From: Thiohalobacter thiocyanaticus
GTDB taxonomy: Bacteria > Pseudomonadota > Gammaproteobacteria > Thiohalobacterales > Thiohalobacteraceae
Direction: 5' to 3'
Length of the DNA stretch: 64,000 nucleotides
Assembly (NCBI RefSeq): GCF_003932505.1
Contig: NZ_QZMU01000001.1
Span: forward strand, 2,108,001 to 2,172,000
The first letter of the stretch is position 1, and each line of letters starts with the position of its first letter. Below the pieces are notes generated by a model. It did no database searches. It was not told the DNA's origin and saw only the letters and a list, made by a program, of their open reading frames with translations. This document shows, piece by piece, positions 1 to 7,564 of this stretch. Made by a program: the position numbers and the translations under genes.

Positions 1-904
1 GGTACAGCTCGCGCGCCCGGCCGGCGTCCAGCGGCGGATTGACGATGCGCAGCACCACGTACTGGTCACCCGGCGGTTTGCCGGGCAGGCCCTTGCCCTT
101 CAGGCGCAGCTTCTTGCCGCTCTGCGAGCCGGCCGGCAGGGTGAGGTTCACCCGCCCGGCCAGGGTGGGCACCTCGACCCGGGCGCCGAGCGCGGCCTCC
201 CAGGGCGTGACCGGCAGGGTCAGGTACAGGTCGCGGCCCTCGATCTGGTACAGGGGATGGGGTTCGAACTCGATCTCCAGATACAGGTCGCCGGCCGGGC
301 CGCCGCCCATGCCGCCGCCGCCCTGGCCGGCCAGACGGATCTGCTGGCCGGCGGTGATGCCGCGCGGGATGCGTACGTCCAGCGAACGCGGCTTGACCGC
401 GGGCCGGCCCTGGGCGTCCATCACCGGCGTCTGTAGTTGAATGCGCCGGCTCGCGCCCTGGTAGGCGTCCTCCAGGCTGATGAGGATCCTGGCGTGATGA
501 TCCTCGCCGCGCAGGCCGCCGCCGCGGCCGCGTTCATAACGGGCGTGCCGGCCGAAGGGCCCGCCGGTGCCGAACAGGCTTTCGAAGAAGTCGCTGAAGT
601 GGCGCGCATCGGCCTCGGTGAAGCCCCCGCCGGAGAACTCGAAGCCGGCATCCCAGTCAGGCGGCGGCCGGAAATCCTGGCCAGCCTGCCAGTTCTTTCC
701 TAACTGGTCGTAGGCCGCGCGCTTTTCCGGGTCCTTGAGTACCTCGTAGGCCTCGTTGACCTCCTTGAACCTGGCCTCGGCGTCGGCCTCGCTGCTCACA
801 TCAGGATGGTACTTGCGCGCCAGCTTGCGGTAGGCGCGCTTGATCTCGTCCTGACTGGCGTCGCGTTCCAGACCCAGGATTTTGTAATAATCCTTGAATT
901 CCAT
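1..904 (-). CDS. cbpA: DnaJ-family co-chaperone CbpA (3' end cut by window)
   Basis: J-domain protein that stimulates the ATPase of DnaK; CbpA-type proteins also bind curved DNA. The N-terminus reads [17 protein letters not shown], and the HPD signature lies in [20 protein letters not shown], about residues 31-50. A glycine/phenylalanine-rich linker follows (FEFSGGGF), then two DnaJ-C beta-sandwich modules with no zinc-finger cysteines, which separates CbpA from DnaJ. The reading is open to base 1, so the C-terminus is missing. The small heat-shock gene lies upstream on the same strand, with a 236-bp gap. A cbpM partner would lie off the window. The identification is firm. Confidence 0.93.
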   Translation of the reverse strand, partial: MEFKDYYKILGLERDASQDEIKRAYRKLARKYHPDVSSEADAEARFKEVNEAYEVLKDPEKRAAYDQLGKNWQAGQDFRPPPDWDAGFEFSGGGFTEADARHFSDFFESLFGTGGPFGRHARYERGRGGGLRGEDHHARILISLEDAYQGASRRIQLQTPVMDAQGRPAVKPRSLDVRIPRGITAGQQIRLAGQGGGGMGGGPAGDLYLEIEFEPHPLYQIEGRDLYLTLPVTPWEAALGARVEVPTLAGRVNLTLPAGSQSGKKLRLKGKGLPGKPPGDQYVVLRIVNPPLDAGRARELY

Positions 905-1100
905 ATTGACTTCTAACTGTATAAGGCCGCGGTGGTCGGGTTAGGCTCAATAGTTCCGTATCCAGTTTCGGGATCGCGCAGGGTGGACTGAACGCAATGC
1001 AGCCCGGCATCTGGCCGCAGAGTTTTGTCGGGCTTCGCGTTGATCGGCCTGACCTGCGGACTCTCAGGCAGTTATGCGCAGCTCCATACCAGAAACGCGC

Positions 1101-1120
1101 CCGGACGCGCGTGCGTCCGG
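1101..1120 (-). terminator. Hairpin downstream of hsp20
   Basis: An 8-bp perfect stem (CCGGACGC/GCGTCCGG) with a 4-base loop lies 21 bases after the hsp20 stop, read on the minus strand. Only a short T-containing tail follows (GCGCGTTTCTGG), so it is a weak terminator candidate or an mRNA-processing hairpin between hsp20 and cbpA. Confidence 0.35.
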
Positions 1121-1140
1121 GGTCGCAGTACGGGTTGCCC

Positions 1141-1590
1141 TCAGCTCTCGACCTGGATCCGCCGGGGCTGCTGCTGCTCGTGCTTGGGAATGATGACCTC
1201 CAGCACTCCATCCCTGGCCTTGGCGCTGATGGCCTCGGCATCGGCGGTGTCCGGCAGACTGCAGAAGCGGCGGAAGAAGCTGCCGCGCACGCGTTCGATG
1301 CGCTTGTAGCCTTCGCGTTCCTCCTCGCTTTCCTGCCTGCGCTCGCCCTTGATGGTGAGGATGCCGTTTTCCATGTGCACCTCGATATCCTTGGGGTCGA
1401 CGCCCGGGATGTCGGCGTGGATCACGAAGCGCTTGTCCTCCTCGCGGATGTCCACGGCCGGCACCCAGTCCGCGGTGGCGACCTGGGAGTCGTCCGGCGA
1501 GCTTTTGTTCAGACGGTTGTCGAAAAGCTGGTTCATCTCACGGTGCAGCTGATCCAGCATGTTCCAGGGTTCATAACGTACCAGTGTCAT
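1141..1590 (-). CDS. Small heat-shock protein, Hsp20/IbpA family
   Basis: ATP-independent holdase that binds unfolding proteins in the cytoplasm and hands them to DnaK/ClpB. The protein has 149 residues. The alpha-crystallin domain spans about residues 40-140 and includes the family signature near DIREEDKRFVIHADIPGVDP and the C-terminal strand GVLEVIIPKHE. The start ATG follows an AGGAGG ribosome site. It lies upstream of cbpA on the same strand, a common chaperone pairing. A CTTGAA element upstream suggests heat-shock sigma control. Confidence 0.95.
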   Translation of the reverse strand: MTLVRYEPWNMLDQLHREMNQLFDNRLNKSSPDDSQVATADWVPAVDIREEDKRFVIHADIPGVDPKDIEVHMENGILTIKGERRQESEEEREGYKRIERVRGSFFRRFCSLPDTADAEAISAKARDGVLEVIIPKHEQQQPRRIQVES

Positions 1591-1633
1591 GGCGTTCCTC
1601 CTGCTGATGTCCGGTTGGTGTTGCCTGTCAGCT

Positions 1634-1662
1634 ATATAGGAACCGGAGGCGTCGGCTTCAAG
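1634..1662 (-). promoter_or_regulatory. Candidate heat-shock promoter for hsp20
   Basis: On the minus strand, CTTGAA (1657-1662) is followed after 17 bases by CTATAT (1634-1639), about 45 bases before the hsp20 start. CTTGAA is the -35 core of RpoH promoters. The -10 half is closer to a sigma-70 element than to CCCCAT, so sigma-32 use is an inference. Confidence 0.45.
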
Positions 1663-1807
1663 GGCCGGCGTCCAGGGGTTGGTGGGAACATGATCTGGCT
1701 CAACAGCGGGGCATGGACGGTCATGTCCGTCTTGCCAGGCACCGGGGTTGGGCTATGTTCGCCAACAGGCGGTGCGGTCATGCCGGGGGGGCGGCGGCTA
1801 ATATTAG

Positions 1808-1827
1808 AAACACAATATATTGTGTTT
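1808..1827. promoter_or_regulatory. NrdR box 1 (perfect palindrome)
   Basis: The 16-bp core ACACAATATATTGTGT at 1810-1825 matches the NrdR box and is a perfect palindrome that extends to 20 bp. NrdR is the ATP/dATP-sensing repressor of ribonucleotide reductase genes. The box lies about 340 bp upstream of the nrdJ start and 169 bp from a second box. Confidence 0.88.
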
Positions 1828-1939
1828 TTCCTGGCCGGTGAATCGATCTGTGGATAACCTGTGCGCAGTGGGGCGATAAAGGTGGAAAACCTGTTAACTT
1901 GTTGTATATATGATGAAATGATCATTTTGCCCCGGATGC

Positions 1940-1968
1940 TTGACAGCTCCGGCAGGGCCGCTTACTCT
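1940..1968 (+). promoter_or_regulatory. Sigma-70 promoter candidate for nrdJ
   Basis: A perfect -35 TTGACA (1940-1945) and a -10-like TACTCT (1963-1968) are separated by 17 bases. The predicted start site near 1975 lies just before and within reach of NrdR box 2, so a bound repressor would block initiation. This is inferred from sequence only. Confidence 0.6.
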
Positions 1969-1978
1969 TCTCCGACAG

Positions 1979-1994
1979 ACACAAGATATTGTGT
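1979..1994. promoter_or_regulatory. NrdR box 2
   Basis: ACACAAGATATTGTGT differs from the perfect box at one position and sits at the predicted transcription start of nrdJ. Its centre is 169 bp from the centre of box 1, much wider than the usual adjacent pair, which suggests DNA looping or independent binding. Confidence 0.82.
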
Positions 1995-2149
1995 CTCAGA
2001 AAAACAGGTATCGGCGGCCGTCGACAGCGACTTGAATGCCCGGGGAAAGGCGTCCCGGCAGACCGCACGATCATCCGCGACAACCGCACCCCCGGGCGAC
2101 GCCGCAGGCCAGGCGCCGGCGCCCGATGTCAGGGAACCCAGGAGGCTCG

Positions 2150-4303
2150 ATGAAGACAGCACACCTCAAGCCGTGTCGAAGAACGCCGTGGACATGCCGC
2201 TGCAGGAAGCGTCCCAGGATATCTGGGATAAGAAATACCGTCTCAAGACCAAGGACGGTACTCCGGTCGATGCCGACATCGACGGGACCTACCAGCGCGT
2301 GGCCCAGGCACTGGCCGAGGTGGAATCGACCCCCGAGAAGCGCGAAGAGTGGTACGGGAACTTCCTCTGGGCCCTGCGCCGGGGCGCGATTCCGGCCGGG
2401 CGCATCATTTCCAATGCCGGGGCCTGGGAGCACAAGCCGGCCACCTCGACCATCAACTGCACCGTCTCCGGTTCCCGTCCGCGATTCCATGGACGACATC
2501 CTGGAGAAGGTCCACGAGGCCGGCCTGACCCTGAAGGCCGGCTGCGGCATCGGCTACGAGTTCTCCACCCTGCGGCCCAAGGGCGCCTATGTGGCCGGGG
2601 CCGGCGCCTACACCTCCGGGCCGCTGTCGTTCATGGATATCTACGACAAGATGTGCTTCACGGTCTCCAGCGCCGGCGGCCGGCGCGGCGCTCAGATGGC
2701 CACCTTCGATGTCGGTCATCCGGACGCGCTGGACTTCATCCGCGCCAAGCGCGAGCACGGCCGCCTGCGCCAGTTCAATCTCAGCCTGCTGATCACCGAG
2801 GACTTCATGGAGGCGGTCAAGCAGGACGCCGAATGGCGCCCGGCCTTCCCGCTGACCGAGGATGAGGCTGAGGCCGGCGGGATCGATCTCCACGATCCCG
2901 AGCAGGTGGTCTGGCGTCACTGGCCGGTCAAGAACGGCTATATCACCAACGATGCCGGCAAGGTGGCCTGCCGGGTCTACCGCAGTCTCAAGGCACGCCG
3001 CCTGTGGGACATGATCATGGCGTCTACCTATGATTTCGCCGAACCGGGCTTCATCCTGATCGACAAGGTCAACCAGATGAACAACAACTGGTTCTGCGAG
3101 GACATCCGGGCCACCAACCCCTGCGGCGAACAGCCGCTGCCGCCCTACGGTTCCTGCCTGCTGGGTTCGGTCAATCTGACCAAGTTCGTGGTCGATCCCT
3201 TCACCGAGCATGCCCGCTTCGACTGGGAGGAGTTCCGCAAGGTGGTCGGGGTGTTCACCCGCATGCTGGACAATGTGGTCGAGATCAACGGCCTGCCGCT
3301 GGAAGGTCAGCGCGACGAGATCCTGCGCAAGCGCCGTCACGGCATGGGCTTCCTGGGCCTGGGCTCGACGCTCACCATGCTGCGGATGAAATACGGCGCG
3401 CCGGATTCGCTCGAGTTCACCGAGCGGGTGGCGCGCGAACTGGCCCTGGAGGGCTGGCGCCAGGCGCTGGATCTGGCGAAGGAGAAGGGCCCGGCCCCGA
3501 TCATGGACGAGGAGTTCGCCGTTACCGAGGCCATGCTGGATATCCGTCCCGACCTCAAGCGCGACGGATTCAAGGTCGGCGACCGCCTGCCCGGTCGGGT
3601 GTTCCACGCCAGATACAGTCATTACATGCAGCAGATCGCCGAGTACGAGCCGGAACTGGTGCGGGAACTCGGCGAGGTGGGCGCGCGCTTCACCCATCAT
3701 TCCTCGATCGCCCCGACCGGGACCATCTCCCTGTCGCTGGCCAACAATGCCAGCAACGGCATCGAGCCCTCCTTTGCCCATCATTATTACCGCAATGTGA
3801 TCCGCGAGGGCCGCAAGACCAAGGAGAAGGTTTCGGTCTTTTCCTGCGAGCTGCTGGCCTACCGCTATCTGGTCAATGAGCGGGCCATGCCCTATTCCGA
3901 GGATCCGGCAGAGCAACTGCCGGATTACTTCATCACTGCCGAGGACATCTCGCCCAAGGAACATGTGGACATTCAGGCCGCGGCGCAGAAGTGGGTGGAT
4001 TCCAGTATCTCCAAGACGGCCAATGTCCCGACCGACTATCCCTACGAGGACTTCAAGGACATCTACATGTACGCCTACGAGAAGGGGCTGAAGGGCTGCA
4101 CCACCTTCCGCTTCAACCCCGAGGCCTTCCAGGGTGTGCTGGTCAAGGAAAAGGACCTGGAGAACACCACCTACGTGTTCAAACTGGAAGACGGCAGCCA
4201 GGTCGAACTCAAGGGCAACGAGGAGGTCGAATACGACGGCGAGATGCATACCGCCGCCAACCTCTACGACGCCCTCAAGGAAGGGTATTACGGGAAGTTC
4301 TGA
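2150..4303 (+). CDS. nrdJ: B12-dependent ribonucleotide reductase, class II, large part NrdJa (frame-disrupted)
   Basis: Reduces ribonucleotides to deoxyribonucleotides with adenosylcobalamin. Family landmarks are clear: QEASQDIWDKKYRLK near the N-terminus, INCTVSG, AGLTLKAGCGIGYEFSTL, ATNPCGEQPLPPYGSC with the active-site region, and the C-terminal EMHTAANLYDALKEGYYGKF. The ATG at 2150 follows AGGAGG, but the conserved N-terminal sequence lies in another frame from about 2173 to 2473. It rejoins the long frame at a CCC run (2474-2476) that carries one extra C. A missing C near 2171-2172 would reconnect it to the ATG, giving about 718 residues. The first shift is inferred and the second is obvious. 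NrdJb follows 133 bp downstream. Control is by the NrdR boxes upstream. Confidence 0.9.
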   Translation: MKTAHLKPCRRTPWTCRCRKRPRISGIRNTVSRPRTVLRSMPTSTGPTSAWPRHWPRWNRPPRSAKSGTGTSSGPCAGARFRPGASFPMPGPGSTSRPPRPSTAPSPVPVRDSMDDILEKVHEAGLTLKAGCGIGYEFSTLRPKGAYVAGAGAYTSGPLSFMDIYDKMCFTVSSAGGRRGAQMATFDVGHPDALDFIRAKREHGRLRQFNLSLLITEDFMEAVKQDAEWRPAFPLTEDEAEAGGIDLHDPEQVVWRHWPVKNGYITNDAGKVACRVYRSLKARRLWDMIMASTYDFAEPGFILIDKVNQMNNNWFCEDIRATNPCGEQPLPPYGSCLLGSVNLTKFVVDPFTEHARFDWEEFRKVVGVFTRMLDNVVEINGLPLEGQRDEILRKRRHGMGFLGLGSTLTMLRMKYGAPDSLEFTERVARELALEGWRQALDLAKEKGPAPIMDEEFAVTEAMLDIRPDLKRDGFKVGDRLPGRVFHARYSHYMQQIAEYEPELVRELGEVGARFTHHSSIAPTGTISLSLANNASNGIEPSFAHHYYRNVIREGRKTKEKVSVFSCELLAYRYLVNERAMPYSEDPAEQLPDYFITAEDISPKEHVDIQAAAQKWVDSSISKTANVPTDYPYEDFKDIYMYAYEKGLKGCTTFRFNPEAFQGVLVKEKDLENTTYVFKLEDGSQVELKGNEEVEYDGEMHTAANLYDALKEGYYGKF

Positions 4304-4436
4304 TGGCGTGAACCGTTAAAGCGTGAGACGAAACCGGGAACGGGATAAGGATTGAACGAATTGCCGGCGTGATCGTGGCAGCTGGAGCGGGTTTCCGCTT
4401 CATTCTTCACACTTCACGCCTCACGGAGACCAAGCA

Positions 4437-5127
4437 ATGACTGTCAAGATCGACAAGAAGATCGTGGACTACGGTGTGGTAAAGGAGAACGCGCCCGACG
4501 AGGCCGCTGCCGTGGGGAAGGAGGAGGACAAGGTCGTCCATCTCACCGAGAAGCTCGAGCGCCCGGAGATGCTGCTGGGCTCGACCTACAAGATCAAGAC
4601 GCCGCTGTCCGAACACGCGCTGTATGTCACCATCAATGACATCATCCTCAATCCGGGCACCGAGCACGAACTGCGCCGGCCCTTCGAGATCTTCATCAAC
4701 TCGAAGAACATGGATCACTTCCAGTGGATCGTCGGCATGACCCCGGATCATCTCCGCCGTGTTCAGGAAGGGCGGTGATGTGACCTTCCTGGTCGAGGAG
4801 CTGCGCTCGGTGTTCGACCCGCGCGGCGGTTACTTCAAGAAAGGCGGCAAGTACATGCCCTCGCTGGTCGCCGAAATCGGGGATGCCATTGAATGCCACC
4901 TGCGCATGATCGGCATGCTCAAGGATGAGGGCCTGGATGCACACCAGCAGGCGCTGGTCGAGGAGAAACGGGCCCAGTACGAGGCCGCGGTCAAGTCCGC
5001 GGAGACCCGGGATCCGGACGATTTTCCCGAAGGCGCCCAGTTGTGCGGCAAGTGCCACACCAAGGCGATGATCCAGATGGACGGCTGCATGACCTGTCTC
5101 AATTGCGGCGAGTCAAAATGCGGCTAA
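4437..5127 (+). CDS. nrdJb: Class II ribonucleotide reductase small part NrdJb (TSCPD-type), frameshifted
   Basis: C-terminal partner of split class II reductases, as in Pseudomonas NrdJab; it is needed with NrdJa for activity. The first half reads up to HFQWIVGMT and the second half resumes in another frame at VFRKGGDVTFLVEELRSV. One extra C in the CCCC run at 4741-4744 explains the break exactly. The end carries two CxxC pairs (CGKC, CLNC), the redox cysteines or metal ligands that renew the active site. About 229 residues after correction. The Tn7-like element begins 31 bp after its stop codon, so its 3' end is the likely attachment site. Confidence 0.9.
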
Positions 5128-5153
5128 GCTACACAACAGGGTCCGACTGAGGG

Positions 5154-5158
5154 CCCGG
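5154..5158. repeat. Target-site duplication, left copy (CCCGG)
   Basis: CCCGG directly precedes the TGTGGG terminus at 5159. The identical five bases directly follow the CCCACA terminus at 27659-27664. Five-base duplications are the hallmark of Tn7-family insertion. Confidence 0.9.
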
Positions 5159-5230
5159 TGTGGGTTTGAGCATAAGCTGCAAACGAGACAGGATAAGTTG
5201 CAAATCGTGAGAGTAATAAGTGCAAATAGT
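5159..5230. promoter_or_regulatory. Left transposon end with three TnsB-type sites
   Basis: After TGTGGG come three direct repeats with the core TGCAAA at 5178, 5199 and 5221, each preceded by CATAAGC, GATAAGT or AATAAG. Spacing is 21-22 bp, two helical turns, as expected for adjacent TnsB sites. The same motif occurs inverted at the right end. Confidence 0.85.
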
Positions 5231-5273
5231 GATGGTTATCTCAATTGCTAATTTCGAAGAGTGATTATTCACG

Positions 5274-5305
5274 CGCCGCTTGGGCTAAAGCCCTGCGGCG
5301 TTTTT
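5274..5305 (+). terminator. Strong hairpin plus T-run directly upstream of capV
   Basis: CGCCGC (5274-5279) pairs with GCGGCG (5295-5300), and GGGCT pairs with AGCCC inside. TTTTT follows. The T-run ends only 13 bases before the capV start, which leaves no room for a promoter in between. Either it insulates the transposon from nrdJ readthrough, or the CBASS message passes through it and it acts as an attenuator. Confidence 0.75.
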
Positions 5306-5318
5306 GTTTGGTGTTGCG

Positions 5319-6392
5319 GTGAATAGCTTGAGTTCAGATTTTGACGTAAAGCCTTTTCAGATATTGTCGCTGTCCGGTGGGGGCTACAAAGGTCTATATA
5401 CGGCAAAGTTTATCGACTATGTCGAAGAGCATACAGGTAAACCCATTGGTGTACATTTCGACTTGATATGTGGCACCAGTGTTGGCGGTATACTGGCACT
5501 TGCCCTTGCAACGAGGGAGATTAAGGCCAGCACGATCGTAGAAAAGCTGCAAGAATTCGGACCAATTCTATTTACAGAAATAGAATTACCGGGCTTTTGG
5601 GGCTCTCCTGAGCGGTTGCCGCGTAAGTATATTGATCGAAAAGCATATGAGATGTTTGGCTTCACATTGGATCGCGGGATTGCCAAAGCAAAGCATGATA
5701 ATACGGCATTGAAGCAAGGCCTTGAACAAATATTTCAAGACTTGAAGGTTGAAGATCTTAAAACTCGTGTATTAATCCCAGCGGCGAATTGGACAAAAGG
5801 TAAGCCGCAATTCTTCAAGACGCCACACAACTCAAAGATTATGGTTGATCCAAAACGCCGGTTGGTGGACGTGGCAATGGCGACAAGTGCGGCACCGATA
5901 TATCTGCCAAACTACGAAATCGACAGCCAAGTATTCGTGGACGGTGGGTTGGTCGGTAATGCGCCTGGAATCTTTGGTGTTCACGAGGCGGAGCATCTGA
6001 TTGACGACGATATCGATATAAACAACATACGTCTTCTTGCAGTTGGTGCTCTTTCGTCGCGAACGACCGCGAACCAGAGCGAAGATTTAGATCGTGGTAT
6101 TGCCCAATGGGGCGGCAAAATATTCGACTTTATGATTGCGTGCCAAGAGCAGACCTCCCATTTTATGTTGCAGCATAAAATGGGCGATCAATACTATATG
6201 ATTGATGAGCACGTCAGTACTGAACAAGATAAGGTCATCTCCTTGGATAAAGCAAACAAAGGAGCGACGAAGACATTACTTGGACTTGCCCAAGCCACTT
6301 TCCAGAAGGAGATAGGGGAAGAAGGGCTGTGGAAATTCATGGGTAATGCAGCGCCAGAACTCGACTTCAGGTCTCAAAGGGAGGCAGTGTAA
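5319..6392 (+). CDS. capV: CBASS effector CapV, patatin-like phospholipase
   Basis: Membrane-degrading effector of type II CBASS: on binding the cyclic nucleotide made by the CD-NTase, CapV hydrolyses inner-membrane phospholipids and kills the infected cell. The patatin signature is complete: oxyanion loop SGGGYKG (residues 19-25), nucleophile elbow GTSVGG with Ser54, and catalytic Asp208 in VDGGLVGNAP. The start is most likely GTG 5319; a TTG at 5304 is also in frame but lies in the T-run of the hairpin. 357 residues, the usual CapV size. The stop TAA directly abuts the dncV start codon, so the two are co-transcribed. Confidence 0.93.
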   Translation: MNSLSSDFDVKPFQILSLSGGGYKGLYTAKFIDYVEEHTGKPIGVHFDLICGTSVGGILALALATREIKASTIVEKLQEFGPILFTEIELPGFWGSPERLPRKYIDRKAYEMFGFTLDRGIAKAKHDNTALKQGLEQIFQDLKVEDLKTRVLIPAANWTKGKPQFFKTPHNSKIMVDPKRRLVDVAMATSAAPIYLPNYEIDSQVFVDGGLVGNAPGIFGVHEAEHLIDDDIDINNIRLLAVGALSSRTTANQSEDLDRGIAQWGGKIFDFMIACQEQTSHFMLQHKMGDQYYMIDEHVSTEQDKVISLDKANKGATKTLLGLAQATFQKEIGEEGLWKFMGNAAPELDFRSQREAV

Positions 6393-7564
6393 ATGTACAA
6401 TATTAGTCCGCTCCTATATAAGTTCATGTCCAGCGGTAATTTTCGGATAATATTTCAATCTCTGACGATCAAGACGCGATGTTGAGAGCGGCTAGGAAGA
6501 AAGCTCGCCAAGCGATTCGCACGGCATTTACACAAGCAAGGAGCTACTTGAAGGGCGTAGAGGATGCTTCCGAATACGACATTGAATGGCTGTCAAAGAT
6601 TCGGCCTAAATTTATGACGCAAGGGTCTTATGCCTATAAGACGTTGAATGCGCCTTGCTATAAGTCGCAGGAGATTGACTTGGACGATGGTGTTTATCTT
6701 CCGATGTCAATAATGAACACGGCACCCGAAGCTAACAAGGACTGGTTCTTCGCAATTGTTGATGGGGCATTGAGAGAGTTAGCTGAAAAGGAGAATTGGG
6801 AATTTAGTAATGAAAAGAACACGTGTGCTCGCATAATCATACCGGGCAAACAAGCTCACATAGATATCCCCTTGTATGCAGTTCCAGACTCCAGGCACGC
6901 TCACATGGTTGAGGCGATAGGAGACCTGAATGTAAAGCTGGGCGAGTTGCTATTTGAAAGAGATGGTCCAGAATTAAAGACTTTCTTGCTTGATGAAAAC
7001 GAAATTTATCTAGCGACCCGCGATGAAGGTTGGAGGAAGTCGGATCCCCTTTTGATCGCAAATTGGTTTAAGCAACAAATTGGAATAAAGGGTCAAAGAT
7101 TACGCCGCATCTGTTGCTTTCTAAAAGCGTGGCGTGACTATTGCTGGGAAGCGGGAGGACCTTCGTCACTCGCATTGATGATTTGTGCGGCTGAGGCATA
7201 TCCGTTGGATGACCGAGGACGAGACGATTATGCACTTCTTGAGGTTGTAAAAACACTGCCGACCCGGCTTTCTGGGAAAATATATAATCCAGCTTGTAAA
7301 TATCCCGAGGTCGTCTACCCCCGAGGGAATAGCGATCAAGCTGAAATCGTCGCATGCTCAAATCAGATGCTCAATGCCTTGCAGAGCGCAGTGAGCGGCT
7401 CTCTCGATAAAGCCGCTGTGGTTGATGCATGTATTACGCAATTCGGAAGAAGACTGCCGTGTCGGCCAGAATGGATCGATGTAATTACCAGTGCAGAAAT
7501 CGTACGAAGCACGCCAGCCGTTTCTGTTAAGCCGGAGCGGATTCCTAATGCAAGGTCTGGGTGA
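6393..7564 (+). CDS. dncV: CBASS cyclic nucleotide synthase, DncV-like CD-NTase (frameshift near N-terminus)
   Basis: Synthesises a cyclic dinucleotide second messenger during phage infection; DncV enzymes typically make 3',3'-cGAMP, the CapV ligand. The nucleotidyltransferase core shows QGSYAYKTLNAP followed by EIDLDDGVYLPM (the GS and DxD metal-binding motifs), a third acidic residue in QAHIDIPLYAVP, and the helical AWRDYCWEAGGPSS. ATG 6393 follows AGGGAGG, but the frame breaks at a TTTT run (6440-6443). Restoring one T joins MYNISPLLYKFMSSGNF to SDNISISDDQDAM and the rest. Translation from the internal ATG 6479 would lose about 29 residues and lacks a ribosome site. It overlaps cap2 by 17 bp. 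Confidence 0.92.

Noticed and set aside
1995..2149. Cobalamin riboswitch before the B12-dependent nrdJ
   Set aside because: No B12-box-like conserved core was found in the leader; control is better explained by the NrdR boxes.
2453..4249. Long minus-strand open frame opposite nrdJa (and similar long frames opposite trpE and the DUF3683 gene)
   Set aside because: These are codon-bias shadows of GC-rich genes: low-complexity, no ribosome sites, no recognisable domains.
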